Below are positions 8,865 through 18,053 of a DNA stretch of 64,000 nucleotides, in pieces (position 1 is the stretch's first letter; every line of letters begins with the position of its first letter). The stretch comes from Chryseobacterium sp. R2A-55 (lineage in GTDB: Bacteria > Bacteroidota > Bacteroidia > Flavobacteriales > Weeksellaceae). Location: NCBI RefSeq assembly GCF_021401085.1, contig NZ_JACBFP010000003.1, positions 62,001 to 126,000 of the forward strand, read 5' to 3'. The notes beneath the pieces were generated by a model. The model was not told the origin of the DNA and did not search any database. It saw nothing but the letters and a program-made list of their open reading frames with translations. The position numbers were made by a program, and so were the translations under genes.

Positions 8865-9065
8865 ATGGACGAAAAACAAAAAGTAGTTACCTTGATCAAG
8901 GATTTGATCATTTCGCGGGAAAATATCTTGCTGAATCTGGATGAGCTTTCCTCGCCGGAAAATAGAAAGGAGGTGGAGCGGGTATGTGATGAGCTGATGA
9001 TGTCCGTTGCGTGGCTGAAGGATTACAACCAGATTTCTGATTCTGATGTGGATTTCGACGTATGA
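8865..9065 (+). CDS. small acidic phage protein, unknown
   Basis: The 66-residue product (starts MDEKQKVVTLIKDL, ends in an acidic SDSDVDFDV tail) is predicted to be helical and charged. I do not recognise it. The opposite-strand frame over the same DNA has an unlikely composition. A TAnnTTTG element (8854-8861) ends 3 nt before the ATG. It is one of the few plus-strand prophage genes and lies beside the integrase, a usual place for excisionase or lysogeny genes, but no DNA-binding motif is visible. Confidence 0.55.
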   Translation: MDEKQKVVTLIKDLIISRENILLNLDELSSPENRKEVERVCDELMMSVAWLKDYNQISDSDVDFDV

Positions 9066-9069
9066 AAAA

Positions 9070-9087
9070 ACCCGCCTTTCAGCGGGT
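9070..9087 (-). terminator. terminator of the leftward late operon
   Basis: The stem ACCCGC/GCGGGT with a 6-nt loop is followed on the minus strand by TTTTTT. It lies about 95 nt after the endolysin stop codon and ends the long leftward gene series. Confidence 0.7.
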
Positions 9088-9181
9088 AGATAAAACATCT
9101 CATTTTTTTTGCGTTAATAAAATAACATAAAACAAATCTTATTTTAGTTACCGTCAGTAAAGTAACTTATAAGTTAATTTT

Positions 9182-9652
9182 TTAAAACCGGTCCCACTGA
9201 AAGTGCATCCAGTCGTAATTTTTTTCACGCCCCAAAGAAATGAAGCCGTGTTTGTAAAAGATGTCGATCATGGCCTTGTATTCCGGGCGGGCAAAGCGTG
9301 CGGTTCTGGAAGTTTCTTTCAGGAGATTTCTTTCCGGATCCAAGTCGATTGCCAAACCCCAGGAGTGTACGGAGAAGTCGGAACCGCCGCGCATGGCTCT
9401 GTAGTTGAAGCATCCGCCGAAGAGATCGATGCCGAGTTCTTGGATTTTGGGAAGGCCATAGGTTTTCAGAATGTCTTCGAAAACAGCGCGCAAAGCCGGA
9501 GCAATTGCACGGTGACAGCTTATTTTGTTTACGATCACTTTCCTGTCCCATGCGAGGCGCATCGGGTAGGGAAGATCAATCTGAGTTAAGTAACCGGAGC
9601 CGCTTTGGCTGGGCATTCCGTATTTTATTTTGTATTGGGTGATTGTTTTCAT
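9182..9652 (-). CDS. endolysin, M15-family peptidase (VanY/CwlK-like)
   Basis: The 156-residue protein carries the M15 zinc motif SxHxxGxAxD as SVHSWGLAID (His96, Asp103) and the third ligand His150 in DWMHFQW. Members hydrolyse peptide bonds in peptidoglycan stems. There is no signal peptide, so it needs the holin for export. It is the last gene of the late operon and overlaps the spanin candidate by 4 nt (ATGA-type), with the holin just before that, giving a compact lysis cassette. Exact bond specificity cannot be read from the sequence. Confidence 0.85.
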   Translation of the reverse strand: MKTITQYKIKYGMPSQSGSGYLTQIDLPYPMRLAWDRKVIVNKISCHRAIAPALRAVFEDILKTYGLPKIQELGIDLFGGCFNYRAMRGGSDFSVHSWGLAIDLDPERNLLKETSRTARFARPEYKAMIDIFYKHGFISLGREKNYDWMHFQWDRF

Positions 9653-10344
9653 AATATCGGTTTTCTCGGTTTATAAATCTTCCACAAAAGCTGCAACAGC
9701 GCCAGCAAAAACATGCCGGCAACCACCCACACGTAAGGGGGAAGGCCCGTCTTTAAAATAGATTTTGCAAGCTGCTCGTTCAGGGTTTTTACTTGTGCGG
9801 AAATTCTGGCGATGTATTCTTTCTGCTCGGTGATCTGCGTGTTCTTTTGCTTAATAGAAGTTTCTTGTGAAGCAACGGTTTTGGAAAGGTTTTCTGAACG
9901 GGCGGACTCCTTTGAGAATAATTCAGTAATGGTTTGCAGTTTGCTCGTTAGAACAGATTCGCTGGAGTTGCTTATCCGGGTTCCGCTGCCGCCTTCGAAT
10001 TCGTAACTGTTGCCTTTGGCGTCAGTGATTTTTACGGGACCGTTTGGGTTTTCTACGGAAAAATCGGAGCGCTCTTTTTTCTCCAGTTCTTCCTGAAGTT
10101 GCGTGCGTTCCCTTTTCAAAGCAGAAATTTCCGAAGTTTTAATTTCCAGATCGGTTTTGGTTTTGGTTTCGCGGCTTTCGGTTTCCGAAATTTTTACATT
10201 CAGTTCCGCGATCTCTTTTTCATACGCTTCCGTTTTCGTTTTACTTTCTTCCGTAAGCCGGTTAATTTCTTTTTTCAGTCCGCCACATCCGGTAAGGAGC
10301 AGCAGCGTGAAACTAAAGATCAGTACTGTCAGTAGCTTTTTCAT
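9649..10344 (-). CDS. lipoprotein with coiled coil and C-terminal membrane anchor, candidate unimolecular spanin
   Basis: The 231-residue protein begins with a lipoprotein signal ending in LLTGC (Cys20), continues as a long charged coiled coil (about 25-100 and 130-200) and ends with a hydrophobic helix (VWVVAGMFLLALLQLLW, about 206-222) and a basic tail. An outer-membrane lipid anchor plus an inner-membrane anchor in one chain is the architecture of u-spanins such as phage T1 gp11, which fuse the two membranes at the end of lysis. Its position between holin and endolysin supports this. Length is larger than classical u-spanins. The start overlaps the holin gene by 32 nt. Confidence 0.65.
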   Translation of the reverse strand: MKKLLTVLIFSFTLLLLTGCGGLKKEINRLTEESKTKTEAYEKEIAELNVKISETESRETKTKTDLEIKTSEISALKRERTQLQEELEKKERSDFSVENPNGPVKITDAKGNSYEFEGGSGTRISNSSESVLTSKLQTITELFSKESARSENLSKTVASQETSIKQKNTQITEQKEYIARISAQVKTLNEQLAKSILKTGLPPYVWVVAGMFLLALLQLLWKIYKPRKPIL

Positions 10345-10798
10345 TATTTTCTTTTTTAAATTGTTCGAGAAGTTGCATAAATGATTCTTCTTTATTTTTT
10401 AATAGCTCTATTATTTGCATGGCAGAAGCGTCGGTTTTGCGCCTAATTTTGTCCTCAGCTTTTTCACGAACGCTTTTAAATTCGGTAAGAATTAAAGCTG
10501 TTGCAGCTAAAATTGAAACAAACGGAATTGCCGAAAGTGGAAAATCAAAGAAAAAAGAAATCGGCAAAAGTGCATCAAAAAGAAGTGCAAAAAACATGGA
10601 AGCGTAATAAAATACAAACTTCTCAATACTTCTTTTATAGCCTTCACTGGAGCGCATTTCATTTAGTTTCTTCGCTTTCTGAATGCCAAAATATAAATCG
10701 ATCAGAATCGCAATGAGAACTCCTCCCCATGCCATTGAGACAACTACTAATTTCTGCATGATTCCTGCGTAATCGTGATTAAGATATTCTGTGATCAT
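10313..10798 (-). CDS. phage holin (holin_4-like)
   Basis: The 161-residue protein has hydrophobic segments at about 17-37, 65-85 and 88-108 and a charged helical C-terminus. The stretch AILIDLYFGIQKAKKLNEM matches the pattern of the phage_holin_4/toxin-secretion holin family as I know it. It would form lesions in the inner membrane that release the M15 endolysin. It is followed, overlapping by 32 nt, by the spanin candidate and then the endolysin. Confidence 0.8.
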   Translation of the reverse strand: MITEYLNHDYAGIMQKLVVVSMAWGGVLIAILIDLYFGIQKAKKLNEMRSSEGYKRSIEKFVFYYASMFFALLFDALLPISFFFDFPLSAIPFVSILAATALILTEFKSVREKAEDKIRRKTDASAMQIIELLKNKEESFMQLLEQFKKENNEKATDSTDL

Positions 10799-10811
10799 TT
10801 ATTCTGGGTTT

Positions 10812-11378
10812 TTAAATTCTATTTATAGGATTCACCGGGTTTGTAAACTCCAGCGGTTTATTAATTAAGTATTCCTGAATATTACCGTACACATCAAAAA
10901 TGGAATTGAACTCATCCTCCATATCCACTATCTTCTGGAAAAGCGTTTGTGCAGGCACGGTGAAGGTTTTCATCATGCGTGAAAAACGGATATAAGCGGG
11001 CAATACCTTGTAAGGGGTGAGCTGCAGTTCTGTGTAGTCTTCACCTTCGGTTCTTTCATCTTCCGGGATAAACGAAGGATTTGCGATCATGTATCCGGAG
11101 GCGTCTCTAAGTACAACCTTATAAGCATCTGAAACTATCCAGTCTTCGAGCGTCTCTTTGTAGCTGCTTTTCTTTTCACCCGTCTCGATATCTACGTGAA
11201 TTAAATAACCGTGAACAGTTAGGCGATGGCTGTCACCATCGGGAAAGTATTTGGTGATGACCAGAATACGACCGATTTTACCAGGTAAATCGGGAAAATC
11301 AGATATTTGTCCGGCATACTGAATATCATCGGATTTTGGCGTGAAAGGTGCGATATTAAAAGGTGTTTTTGTTTTCAT
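10812..11378 (-). CDS. phage protein, unknown, downstream of the fibre genes
   Basis: The 188-residue protein starts MKTKTPFNIAPFTPKSDD and contains no signal peptide or membrane segment. Its mixed hydrophilic sequence with beta-type stretches (RILVITKYFPDGDSHRLTV) and its place between the putative fibre gene (2 nt away) and the holin suggest a tail-tip or fibre accessory protein. I do not recognise a family. Confidence 0.6.
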   Translation of the reverse strand: MKTKTPFNIAPFTPKSDDIQYAGQISDFPDLPGKIGRILVITKYFPDGDSHRLTVHGYLIHVDIETGEKKSSYKETLEDWIVSDAYKVVLRDASGYMIANPSFIPEDERTEGEDYTELQLTPYKVLPAYIRFSRMMKTFTVPAQTLFQKIVDMEDEFNSIFDVYGNIQEYLINKPLEFTNPVNPINRI

Positions 11379-11380
11379 AA

Positions 11381-12418
11381 TTAAAATGTGATTGTTACTC
11401 CTAATGTGTACCTGATATAGTTATAAGCTTCTTGATATGTTTTATATAATGGCTTTGAATTATCTGTGAAATCGGTGTTAGGAGGGCACCCTGTGAATGC
11501 AATCCGCTTATTCACAAGAGTTACAGAAAGAACCTGATTCGCAAAGTCAATTAAAAATTGCGAAACCATGTCTGGACTCGGTCTTTCATAAATGGTATTT
11601 AAGTTATATATTTCAAATATAACTGAAATTGGCATCTCAGGCTCTTCAAAAATATGTGGAGGAAATATTGCTCCACCTGTATAAACAACCCTTCCGGTAA
11701 GGCTGCTTAGAGCCGTAACTCTTAAACCCATTCTATTCGTGTTGATAAAAAAATTTTTTAAGTCAATATTTAGATTTCTAATAGAACCATCCAAAAATCT
11801 TAGTGTAGTCGGAAGTTGAGAGAAGTCCATGAAAAAAACACCCAGCGTTAAGTGTTTTAACTCGGTGAATCCGGCTGCTGTTGCATTCCATGTAGATGTG
11901 TTATCACCCAGAATAATTAATTTTTGAATGGTAGGTAACGCTATGTTTGAAAGGTTGTTCAAAGTATCAGCTCTTGCGATACTGAGAAATTTCAAATTTA
12001 TAAACCGTTCTGATAAATAAGCGGTACCCCACGCTGTTCGAGTGTTACCACTTGAGGTTGTCCACACCATATTTTCAACAAGTTCAGGATTTGATATAAA
12101 AAAATAAATACCGAAATTTGTTGATGATGTTTGACCAATAGTTCCACCATTACCATTAACACCAGCGGTTAAATCAACTGTGACTTCACTAACATTAAAG
12201 AACTCTTGCATCAAATTATCATTACTGCCCCATCGAACGTGTATGACAATTCTTGGGATAATTGAACCGAAGTTGTACTTTGCCCAACGAGGTGGCTGAC
12301 TGGTATTAAAACCAGCCTGACTGTACATATTATGCTTAGTGAATGTATTAGTTAGTCCATCAGACTTAACAGTTCTTAATACCTGTGTATTTCCAATTTT
12401 TTTGTCAATTACTCTCAT
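11381..12418 (-). CDS. putative tail fibre or receptor-binding protein with leucine-rich-repeat-like region
   Basis: The 345-residue protein contains, at about 140-225, successive leucine/isoleucine-rich segments (NLKFLSIARADTLNNLSN, IQKLIILGD, LKHLTLGVF, TTLRFLDGS) spaced like irregular leucine-rich repeats, a scaffold used for protein or sugar binding. The DNA is visibly richer in A and T than the neighbouring tail genes, which suggests separate acquisition. The start codon overlaps the stop of the upstream fibre gene (TAATG). Receptor binding is inferred from position only. Confidence 0.55.
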   Translation of the reverse strand: MRVIDKKIGNTQVLRTVKSDGLTNTFTKHNMYSQAGFNTSQPPRWAKYNFGSIIPRIVIHVRWGSNDNLMQEFFNVSEVTVDLTAGVNGNGGTIGQTSSTNFGIYFFISNPELVENMVWTTSSGNTRTAWGTAYLSERFINLKFLSIARADTLNNLSNIALPTIQKLIILGDNTSTWNATAAGFTELKHLTLGVFFMDFSQLPTTLRFLDGSIRNLNIDLKNFFINTNRMGLRVTALSSLTGRVVYTGGAIFPPHIFEEPEMPISVIFEIYNLNTIYERPSPDMVSQFLIDFANQVLSVTLVNKRIAFTGCPPNTDFTDNSKPLYKTYQEAYNYIRYTLGVTITF

Positions 12419-14103
12419 TATAGTATGTGGAAATTTTTAACTGCGTTTTTTTGTTCCATACTTAAAGCATTCCATTCCGATGCGGTTGCATACCAATTGT
12501 CCAACTGTTCACCATTAAAAATACTTATTTGACCTGTCGTTGTACACTTATAAAATTCACCCGAAATAATACCCAAAGCAGATAATTGAGCTAAAGTAGG
12601 TGGATTAAATATACCAGTTCTAACAGAAGCAAATTCTCTGAAACCTACATCACCTGTGGTTGGATTGTAGCTTAAATATCTATTACTTCCTCCATCAGTA
12701 GATTTGTTAAGTAGATTTTTAAGCTGATATGAAAATCCTGCTGTATTCCAAGTAAAGGTATTTCCCTGCGTAAAAATTCTCGCAGAAACGTTCGATAAAT
12801 CCGTATTAGAAAGATTAGATCCAACAGCCGTCCACGCTCCATTTTCATACTTTTGAAAACCTTTTGGATTTTCATTCTGATAAATCAGCATTCCTTCAAC
12901 CGGTGAAGCAATTGCGTTTTTTTGGGCAATCGTGTAACCGCCAAACGTGATGATTTTTAGTTTTAAAATAGCGTTTCCTGCAAACTCAACACCGGAAGAA
13001 ACCCAGTTCCCACCGGCATCCCAATAATGAAGCATTTTATCAGCGACGCCCTTTAATTTCGTTCCCCACTTCACCCCACCATTCGCGGAACTATCAGCTT
13101 CCAAAACCTGCCCATTTATAGCGTCTTCCGGGAAATTGGCACTTCCGCCAAATTCCACCAAAATCAATTTCTTTTCCTTGATCTTAAATTTCGCCCAGGA
13201 ATTCTTCTTTAAAACATAAGTTTCAGCAAATGTGGTTGCTTTGAAATTATAGGTATCTTCGATCGAAGTCGGCTCTAAAGTGACGTTAAAGTCGCTGAAA
13301 TTCCTAAACCAAAATTCTTTTCCATCCCATAGAAACATCCCCATTTTCGAGCCGATTCCGCCAATTTTGGTACCGATTGCGCTCGGAACAATATCGAACG
13401 AAGAAGCCGGTGTAATTCCCATACTGATTATTTTCGCAGCTGTCGAATCCAGTTGAACAGTACGCCAATTGTCCTCACCGACTGGTTTATAACCCGCAAT
13501 ATCATCCACAGAAACTCCGGAATCAGAAACAGTGATCGACGCGACCACCAACGCACCATCCGGTAGCGTGTAATCTTCAGTAAGGTAGAATATCTGCGAA
13601 TCGCCCATCGCAAAAATAATCAGCATCTTAGTTTCACCTGCGGCAACCGGTGTGAATGGAAATGAGTCAGCTACAAATTTTTTCCAAACCTTTCCCCCGA
13701 TCGCCACGGTGTTTTCACCTGATGGATGAACCGCCAAATTTACATGGTCAGTAGTGGCGGTGATGGTTCCTATAGTTAGTACTTTGTCTCCGTTTATTTT
13801 GGCTTTCCAGATTTCAAGATGTGGATCTATGTTGGATGCGTCCACATTTGCCTTTACATCGTCATAAGAATCACGCAAAGGCTTCAGTTTCTTAGAATTT
13901 ATGATCAGTTCATCACCGTTCAATGACAAGTATTCGGTACCGGCGATATCTATCAAAACAAACTCTGCAGGAAATGCCGGAAGATTGTAGACCTCCCCCA
14001 AGGTATCTACCAGATGATAGGTATTCTCATCCGTCTCATTTGTTTTCTTGATGTAGAACCTGGCGTTGATCGTCGCAAAACGGATATCGATATCGCCATC
14101 CAA
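12418..14103 (-). CDS. putative tail fibre/appendage protein
   Basis: The 561-residue protein has an N-terminal beta-rich part and a C-terminal half with short repetitive elements (NGQVLEADSSANGGVKWG, WYATASEWNALSMEQKNA) typical of phage fibre shafts. The start is uncertain. TTG at 14103 is the first usual start codon, yet the frame stays open upstream to about 14161 and reads convincingly (KIIELVNGLKIIESLDGD). A short ATG frame (MGISQFSKYLIK, 14183-14148) enters from the -1 frame and stops there. See the finding on GGCATAAGCC elements. Confidence 0.65.
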   Translation of the reverse strand: MDGDIDIRFATINARFYIKKTNETDENTYHLVDTLGEVYNLPAFPAEFVLIDIAGTEYLSLNGDELIINSKKLKPLRDSYDDVKANVDASNIDPHLEIWKAKINGDKVLTIGTITATTDHVNLAVHPSGENTVAIGGKVWKKFVADSFPFTPVAAGETKMLIIFAMGDSQIFYLTEDYTLPDGALVVASITVSDSGVSVDDIAGYKPVGEDNWRTVQLDSTAAKIISMGITPASSFDIVPSAIGTKIGGIGSKMGMFLWDGKEFWFRNFSDFNVTLEPTSIEDTYNFKATTFAETYVLKKNSWAKFKIKEKKLILVEFGGSANFPEDAINGQVLEADSSANGGVKWGTKLKGVADKMLHYWDAGGNWVSSGVEFAGNAILKLKIITFGGYTIAQKNAIASPVEGMLIYQNENPKGFQKYENGAWTAVGSNLSNTDLSNVSARIFTQGNTFTWNTAGFSYQLKNLLNKSTDGGSNRYLSYNPTTGDVGFREFASVRTGIFNPPTLAQLSALGIISGEFYKCTTTGQISIFNGEQLDNWYATASEWNALSMEQKNAVKNFHIL

Positions 14104-14170
14104 AGACTCTATGATCTTCAGACCGTTTACCAGTTCGATAATTTTTACTTGATGAGGTATTTAGAAAATT

Positions 14171-14180
14171 GGCTTATGCC
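14171..14180 (-). promoter_or_regulatory. GGCATAAGCC element, copy A
   Basis: In transcribed sense it lies in a hairpin GCTTATG/CATAAGC, between the tail-protein stop codon (14209) and the fibre gene. One of four identical 10-mers at late-gene starts. Confidence 0.45.
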
Positions 14181-14208
14181 CATAAGCTGAAACAAAGATA
14201 AAAAAATA

Positions 14209-15915
14209 TTACCAACCGGTACACGCGGTAGCCCCTACTTTTTCAATAATCTTGTGGGCAACGATAAGAATACACGGACTCAATCCTGTTTCTACACGTG
14301 GAAGTATGCGTGTCTGCTCATTCCCATACTGATCCAAATAAATCACATAGTCCTCTCCTGGGTGTCCCTCCGGATGAATAGCTCTGTATCCGTAATTTTG
14401 CGTTGGAAAAGTCGGCTGACTCTTTGTATAGTTTAAGACGTTTGAGATTGCCTCACCTCCACAATTGTCAACAAGTTTCAATCTGAACTTATTGTCACCA
14501 ACAAAAAGAGCCGCGGTAACGTCATGGTTTCCAAAATCAAAATTGGTCCAGTTCCCATTGTTTTCACGCTGCCAAATGAACTGAAGCGGCTCGCAGTTGA
14601 TGTCGTGAACTTCAGTTCCGAGCCTCATGGTGATGCCGTCTAATGTTCCACTTTTATCTGCAGATGTTCCGTCGCTCCAAATGATCGAAGCCTGTAAAAT
14701 TATTGGAATGACCTCGCTCAAGTCGGTCATGTTGATCGTCTGGGTCATGATGTTGGATCCTGTGTTTCCCAAATGGTCTATAATTTTGTACTTGAAATTC
14801 ACTGTGTAATTCCCATAAACTCCATATTCGTTATCAAAGCCATTAGGCGTGTAAACCAGTTCATCCTTGTCGCAATAACTTATGATATCGCCAGCGCTGA
14901 TAAACTTGTTCATCGCAAAATTGTGGAGCTTTCCTTTCGTCGGGATCTGGGTGATCAGAACTTTCAATCCACATTCGTAAACCACGCCAAAAAAGTTGGT
15001 ATAATTTACAAATAGCTGATTCGTCAAGAATGTTTCACCGGAAAGCGGAGTGTTTTCAGGCGCATGATGGTAGTCGAAATTGTATGTGATGTCGTCTGCC
15101 CTGATCTGGAAGAAGTCACCGAAAACTGAATCATCAAAAATCTTTCCAGGGATGCGCTGCGCCTCCAGCTTTGAAAACGTGAATCCCTTCTCATCACTGT
15201 CCTGCTCGCGCTCAAACGGTTTTACGCTAAAGAATACTTTATCAAAATAAACGTCGTCACAGTCCATGGCCACAGAAAAAGGGGTGTAGTTGGCATCATT
15301 CATCAACACTTTCCAATTTTCAAAGAACAGGCGTTTAACCTTCCCTGATCGGTATTTATTCTCTAACTGATAGGAATCGTTATATTTCTCGGCCTCAACC
15401 TCTTCAACATCGTGCGAATACCACATCGGTACCCTGATCTGCTGCGGCATCTTATTGTTATCGAAATAATTCGCATTATAGAAATTCTCACTATGCAAAA
15501 ACGTGATCAAGGTAGTATGGCTAAGGTCGCCATCATCTTTAGTCAAATTGAATATGTTGCTGAAAATATTCCGTTTAGACGTGACAAATGAGAAATAAAA
15601 AGAATTGCACTCCGTATTGACCATGTTCGTCGAAAGGTAGAAAACAAAGTAATGCTTCCTATTTACCTCGGTAATTTTACAAACATAATGGATATCTGCA
15701 AAATACCGGGTCCCACCGATACTGTAGAGTGCGGTAACTATAATGGACTCTCCTGGATCAAGTCCAAGGTCCAGGTAAAGCGCATAAATTTCGCCAGGCT
15801 TAAGCTTCAGGAATATTTTATCCTTGTCCCAAATATCGATTCCATAGCGGTCATTGTTGGGATTTGTTTCCGTGAATCTAAGGAACTGGAACTTTTGTTG
15901 CTGCAGGTTGTTCAT
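14209..15915 (-). CDS. tail/baseplate protein
   Basis: A 568-residue protein without signal or membrane segments, rich in aromatic residues and beta-type stretches. The C-terminal part contains Ig-like or cadherin-like strings (NYTVNFKYKIIDHLGNTG, DNKFRLKLVDNCGGEA). It overlaps the upstream 724-residue tail gene by 38 nt, and both follow the tape-measure gene, the usual place of distal tail and baseplate hub proteins in siphophages. No specific family recognised; the role is inferred from position and size. Confidence 0.65.
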   Translation of the reverse strand: MNNLQQQKFQFLRFTETNPNNDRYGIDIWDKDKIFLKLKPGEIYALYLDLGLDPGESIIVTALYSIGGTRYFADIHYVCKITEVNRKHYFVFYLSTNMVNTECNSFYFSFVTSKRNIFSNIFNLTKDDGDLSHTTLITFLHSENFYNANYFDNNKMPQQIRVPMWYSHDVEEVEAEKYNDSYQLENKYRSGKVKRLFFENWKVLMNDANYTPFSVAMDCDDVYFDKVFFSVKPFEREQDSDEKGFTFSKLEAQRIPGKIFDDSVFGDFFQIRADDITYNFDYHHAPENTPLSGETFLTNQLFVNYTNFFGVVYECGLKVLITQIPTKGKLHNFAMNKFISAGDIISYCDKDELVYTPNGFDNEYGVYGNYTVNFKYKIIDHLGNTGSNIMTQTINMTDLSEVIPIILQASIIWSDGTSADKSGTLDGITMRLGTEVHDINCEPLQFIWQRENNGNWTNFDFGNHDVTAALFVGDNKFRLKLVDNCGGEAISNVLNYTKSQPTFPTQNYGYRAIHPEGHPGEDYVIYLDQYGNEQTRILPRVETGLSPCILIVAHKIIEKVGATACTGW

Positions 15916-18052
15916 ATCTTGTTTCTCCTTTAATGTTAAATAATTTTTCGTCCTCCCACGAATAACTCATCGAAGATATCCATAAGGACACCTCCTTGCC
16001 GCTGACCTCGTCATAGAAAGTGACATATCCTTTATCGTTTATTATTTTATCGGCCAGATCCAAAAATGTATTGAACTTGACACGTTCGGCATAATCGAAA
16101 GAATAAATAGTTCCGTCCATGGTAGGTTCCGGCAAAATATCCGGGACAATATCTTCAGCTTCCACGATCTCAAACTGATTCGTAATAACCGTATTATCGG
16201 CCGTAGTTTTGGCCTTCTGGTTGTTGAGGTAGGAAGTATTTTTCCAAGAAATTATATCCTTGGTAAATTGCGATATATTTGATAATGCTTCCGAAAAATA
16301 GTCGATGATCAGTCTTTTCACGGAAAGTCTCAAATTATAGGCAGTTTCCGGAGAAAAAAGGTTTTCAACAATGAATCCCTCGTCATTCCGGTTCATCAGC
16401 ACTTCGTCGTTCGTTATTGTGTCGATCACATAGATATCCTTATCATTTGGAATCGTCTTCGTGGAATCCTTATTGAAAGATTCCCTCCGGATATTCTCAA
16501 TCTTGTACTGGTCGGCAATATATCCGATATTATTTTCAATCTTTCCGGAATCTAAAGGTTGTGAGTTAGCCAGATACCACTCGGAACTCACATGGATCGA
16601 GTCGATGGTGTTGGAGCTCGCCTTGTCGTCTTCATATTTGCTGTATCCGAGCGAAAAATTTGACTTCATGATTGAGTCGTTCGGCTGGATGGAAAGCGAA
16701 CCATCATTGCAGGTGAACTTCATTCTCGCAACCTCTGTATTTTGGTAGAAATCCGTCTCATGGCCGATAAATATCTCGTTACCGTTTACCTGAAAATAAC
16801 AGTTGAAGCTATTTTTTATGTAATCGGTGAATCCTTTCCAAGTCGCGTAATAAGGCTGATCATTGTACTGTCGTAGAAAAAGACCGGAAGTTGCGTAGAT
16901 GTCATAGAAATTTCCTCCAGGTTCCGTGAATCTCGGTGCAACGATTGTCGCTGAATCATTCGTGATTGACTTGACCGTCTGCTTTCCAATATCGATCAGC
17001 CGGTTGGCTTTCGTCACGGTATCCTCATATCTGCTGATCGTCCAGAACTGGATCGACGGTTTCTTCATCACATTGATGTGTCCTCCAAATCCGCTTCCCG
17101 CGCCAACAGTGATCTCAAAACATACCGCCTCGCCCTCTGCGAGAATGTAGTAGCGTTCCAAGGATTCAATATCGATACTTCCTCCGCTTGTTCCTGGCTC
17201 GTCCCAGATAAGCTCCTCGGATTTCTTCGTCCCGTTTGGATTCAAAATCACGATTGATCCATAAAACTGCGCAAGCTTATTGAAGCTCCATTGCAGCTGC
17301 AGATCAGTCAGCCTTAATGTGACCTCGGTTCCATTGTGTGCGGAAACGAACTTTGTGAAGGCGGTATGGACTTGCGGAATGGTTCTGAATCCCTTAATTT
17401 CTCCAAGCACCTGCACCTCATTTCCAACATTCAGTGCCTCGTTGAATAGGTTGACGCATAAAATGAAACGTTGTACGTCCGGATCTCCATAGTCCCCGGC
17501 CACGTCGACCGAAAATGGGTAATCATTTTCGCTAAGCGTCACGCGGCTGTCAACATAGAACTTTTTAAACTTTGTGAGCAGATCAACAAGGTTAATCGGC
17601 GTGATATCCTTGTCGTCGATCGATTTGTCTGAAACTAGATTTACCACTTCGGACTTCTTGGCCTCGATGATCTCCAACATCGTGTTGACGTCCACCTTGC
17701 ATTTGAAGTAATATTGAAAATCTGTATCAACCGAACTCATGAGCAGGCGTGCCCTGTAAAATTCATTTCCGTCCACCTTCATGATTAGGTATATTGCGCA
17801 CTGCCATTTGTACACTCGGAAATATTCGCAGAGTTTTGTGAACTGGAACCCATTCTCGAAAATCCGTGGCGGAAAATTCAGAACAATGGAATCTGCGAAG
17901 GTCATATGCCTTCCGTATCCATTCTGGTTCTGTCGGATTTGAAATTCTGCCTTCTCAATACCTACCGGCTTGTCGATCTTTACCGTAAAATCTTCCTTTT
18001 CAAAAAAAAGGAAGAACTCCACGGTGTTTCTTTCAATTGGCTGTACGCTCAT
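15878..18052 (-). CDS. tail protein directly after the tape measure (distal tail/hub candidate)
   Basis: A 724-residue protein starting MSVQPIERNTVEFFLFFEK. No catalytic motif was found. It follows the tape-measure gene with 1 nt between the reading frames, the canonical position of the distal tail protein in siphophages, and its length allows an added hub or tail-associated part. It is well folded by composition, with beta-rich N- and C-termini. The assignment rests on gene order. Confidence 0.65.
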   Translation of the reverse strand: MSVQPIERNTVEFFLFFEKEDFTVKIDKPVGIEKAEFQIRQNQNGYGRHMTFADSIVLNFPPRIFENGFQFTKLCEYFRVYKWQCAIYLIMKVDGNEFYRARLLMSSVDTDFQYYFKCKVDVNTMLEIIEAKKSEVVNLVSDKSIDDKDITPINLVDLLTKFKKFYVDSRVTLSENDYPFSVDVAGDYGDPDVQRFILCVNLFNEALNVGNEVQVLGEIKGFRTIPQVHTAFTKFVSAHNGTEVTLRLTDLQLQWSFNKLAQFYGSIVILNPNGTKKSEELIWDEPGTSGGSIDIESLERYYILAEGEAVCFEITVGAGSGFGGHINVMKKPSIQFWTISRYEDTVTKANRLIDIGKQTVKSITNDSATIVAPRFTEPGGNFYDIYATSGLFLRQYNDQPYYATWKGFTDYIKNSFNCYFQVNGNEIFIGHETDFYQNTEVARMKFTCNDGSLSIQPNDSIMKSNFSLGYSKYEDDKASSNTIDSIHVSSEWYLANSQPLDSGKIENNIGYIADQYKIENIRRESFNKDSTKTIPNDKDIYVIDTITNDEVLMNRNDEGFIVENLFSPETAYNLRLSVKRLIIDYFSEALSNISQFTKDIISWKNTSYLNNQKAKTTADNTVITNQFEIVEAEDIVPDILPEPTMDGTIYSFDYAERVKFNTFLDLADKIINDKGYVTFYDEVSGKEVSLWISSMSYSWEDEKLFNIKGETRYEQPAATKVPVP

Positions 18053-18053
18053 T

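Noticed and set aside
8730-9098. 122-codon minus-strand frame overlapping the small gene at 8865
   Set aside because: It crosses a terminator and a tandem repeat and encodes an unlikely composition.
11381-15915. Diversity-generating retroelement acting on the fibre genes
   Set aside because: No reverse transcriptase gene and no template/variable repeat pair were found in the window.
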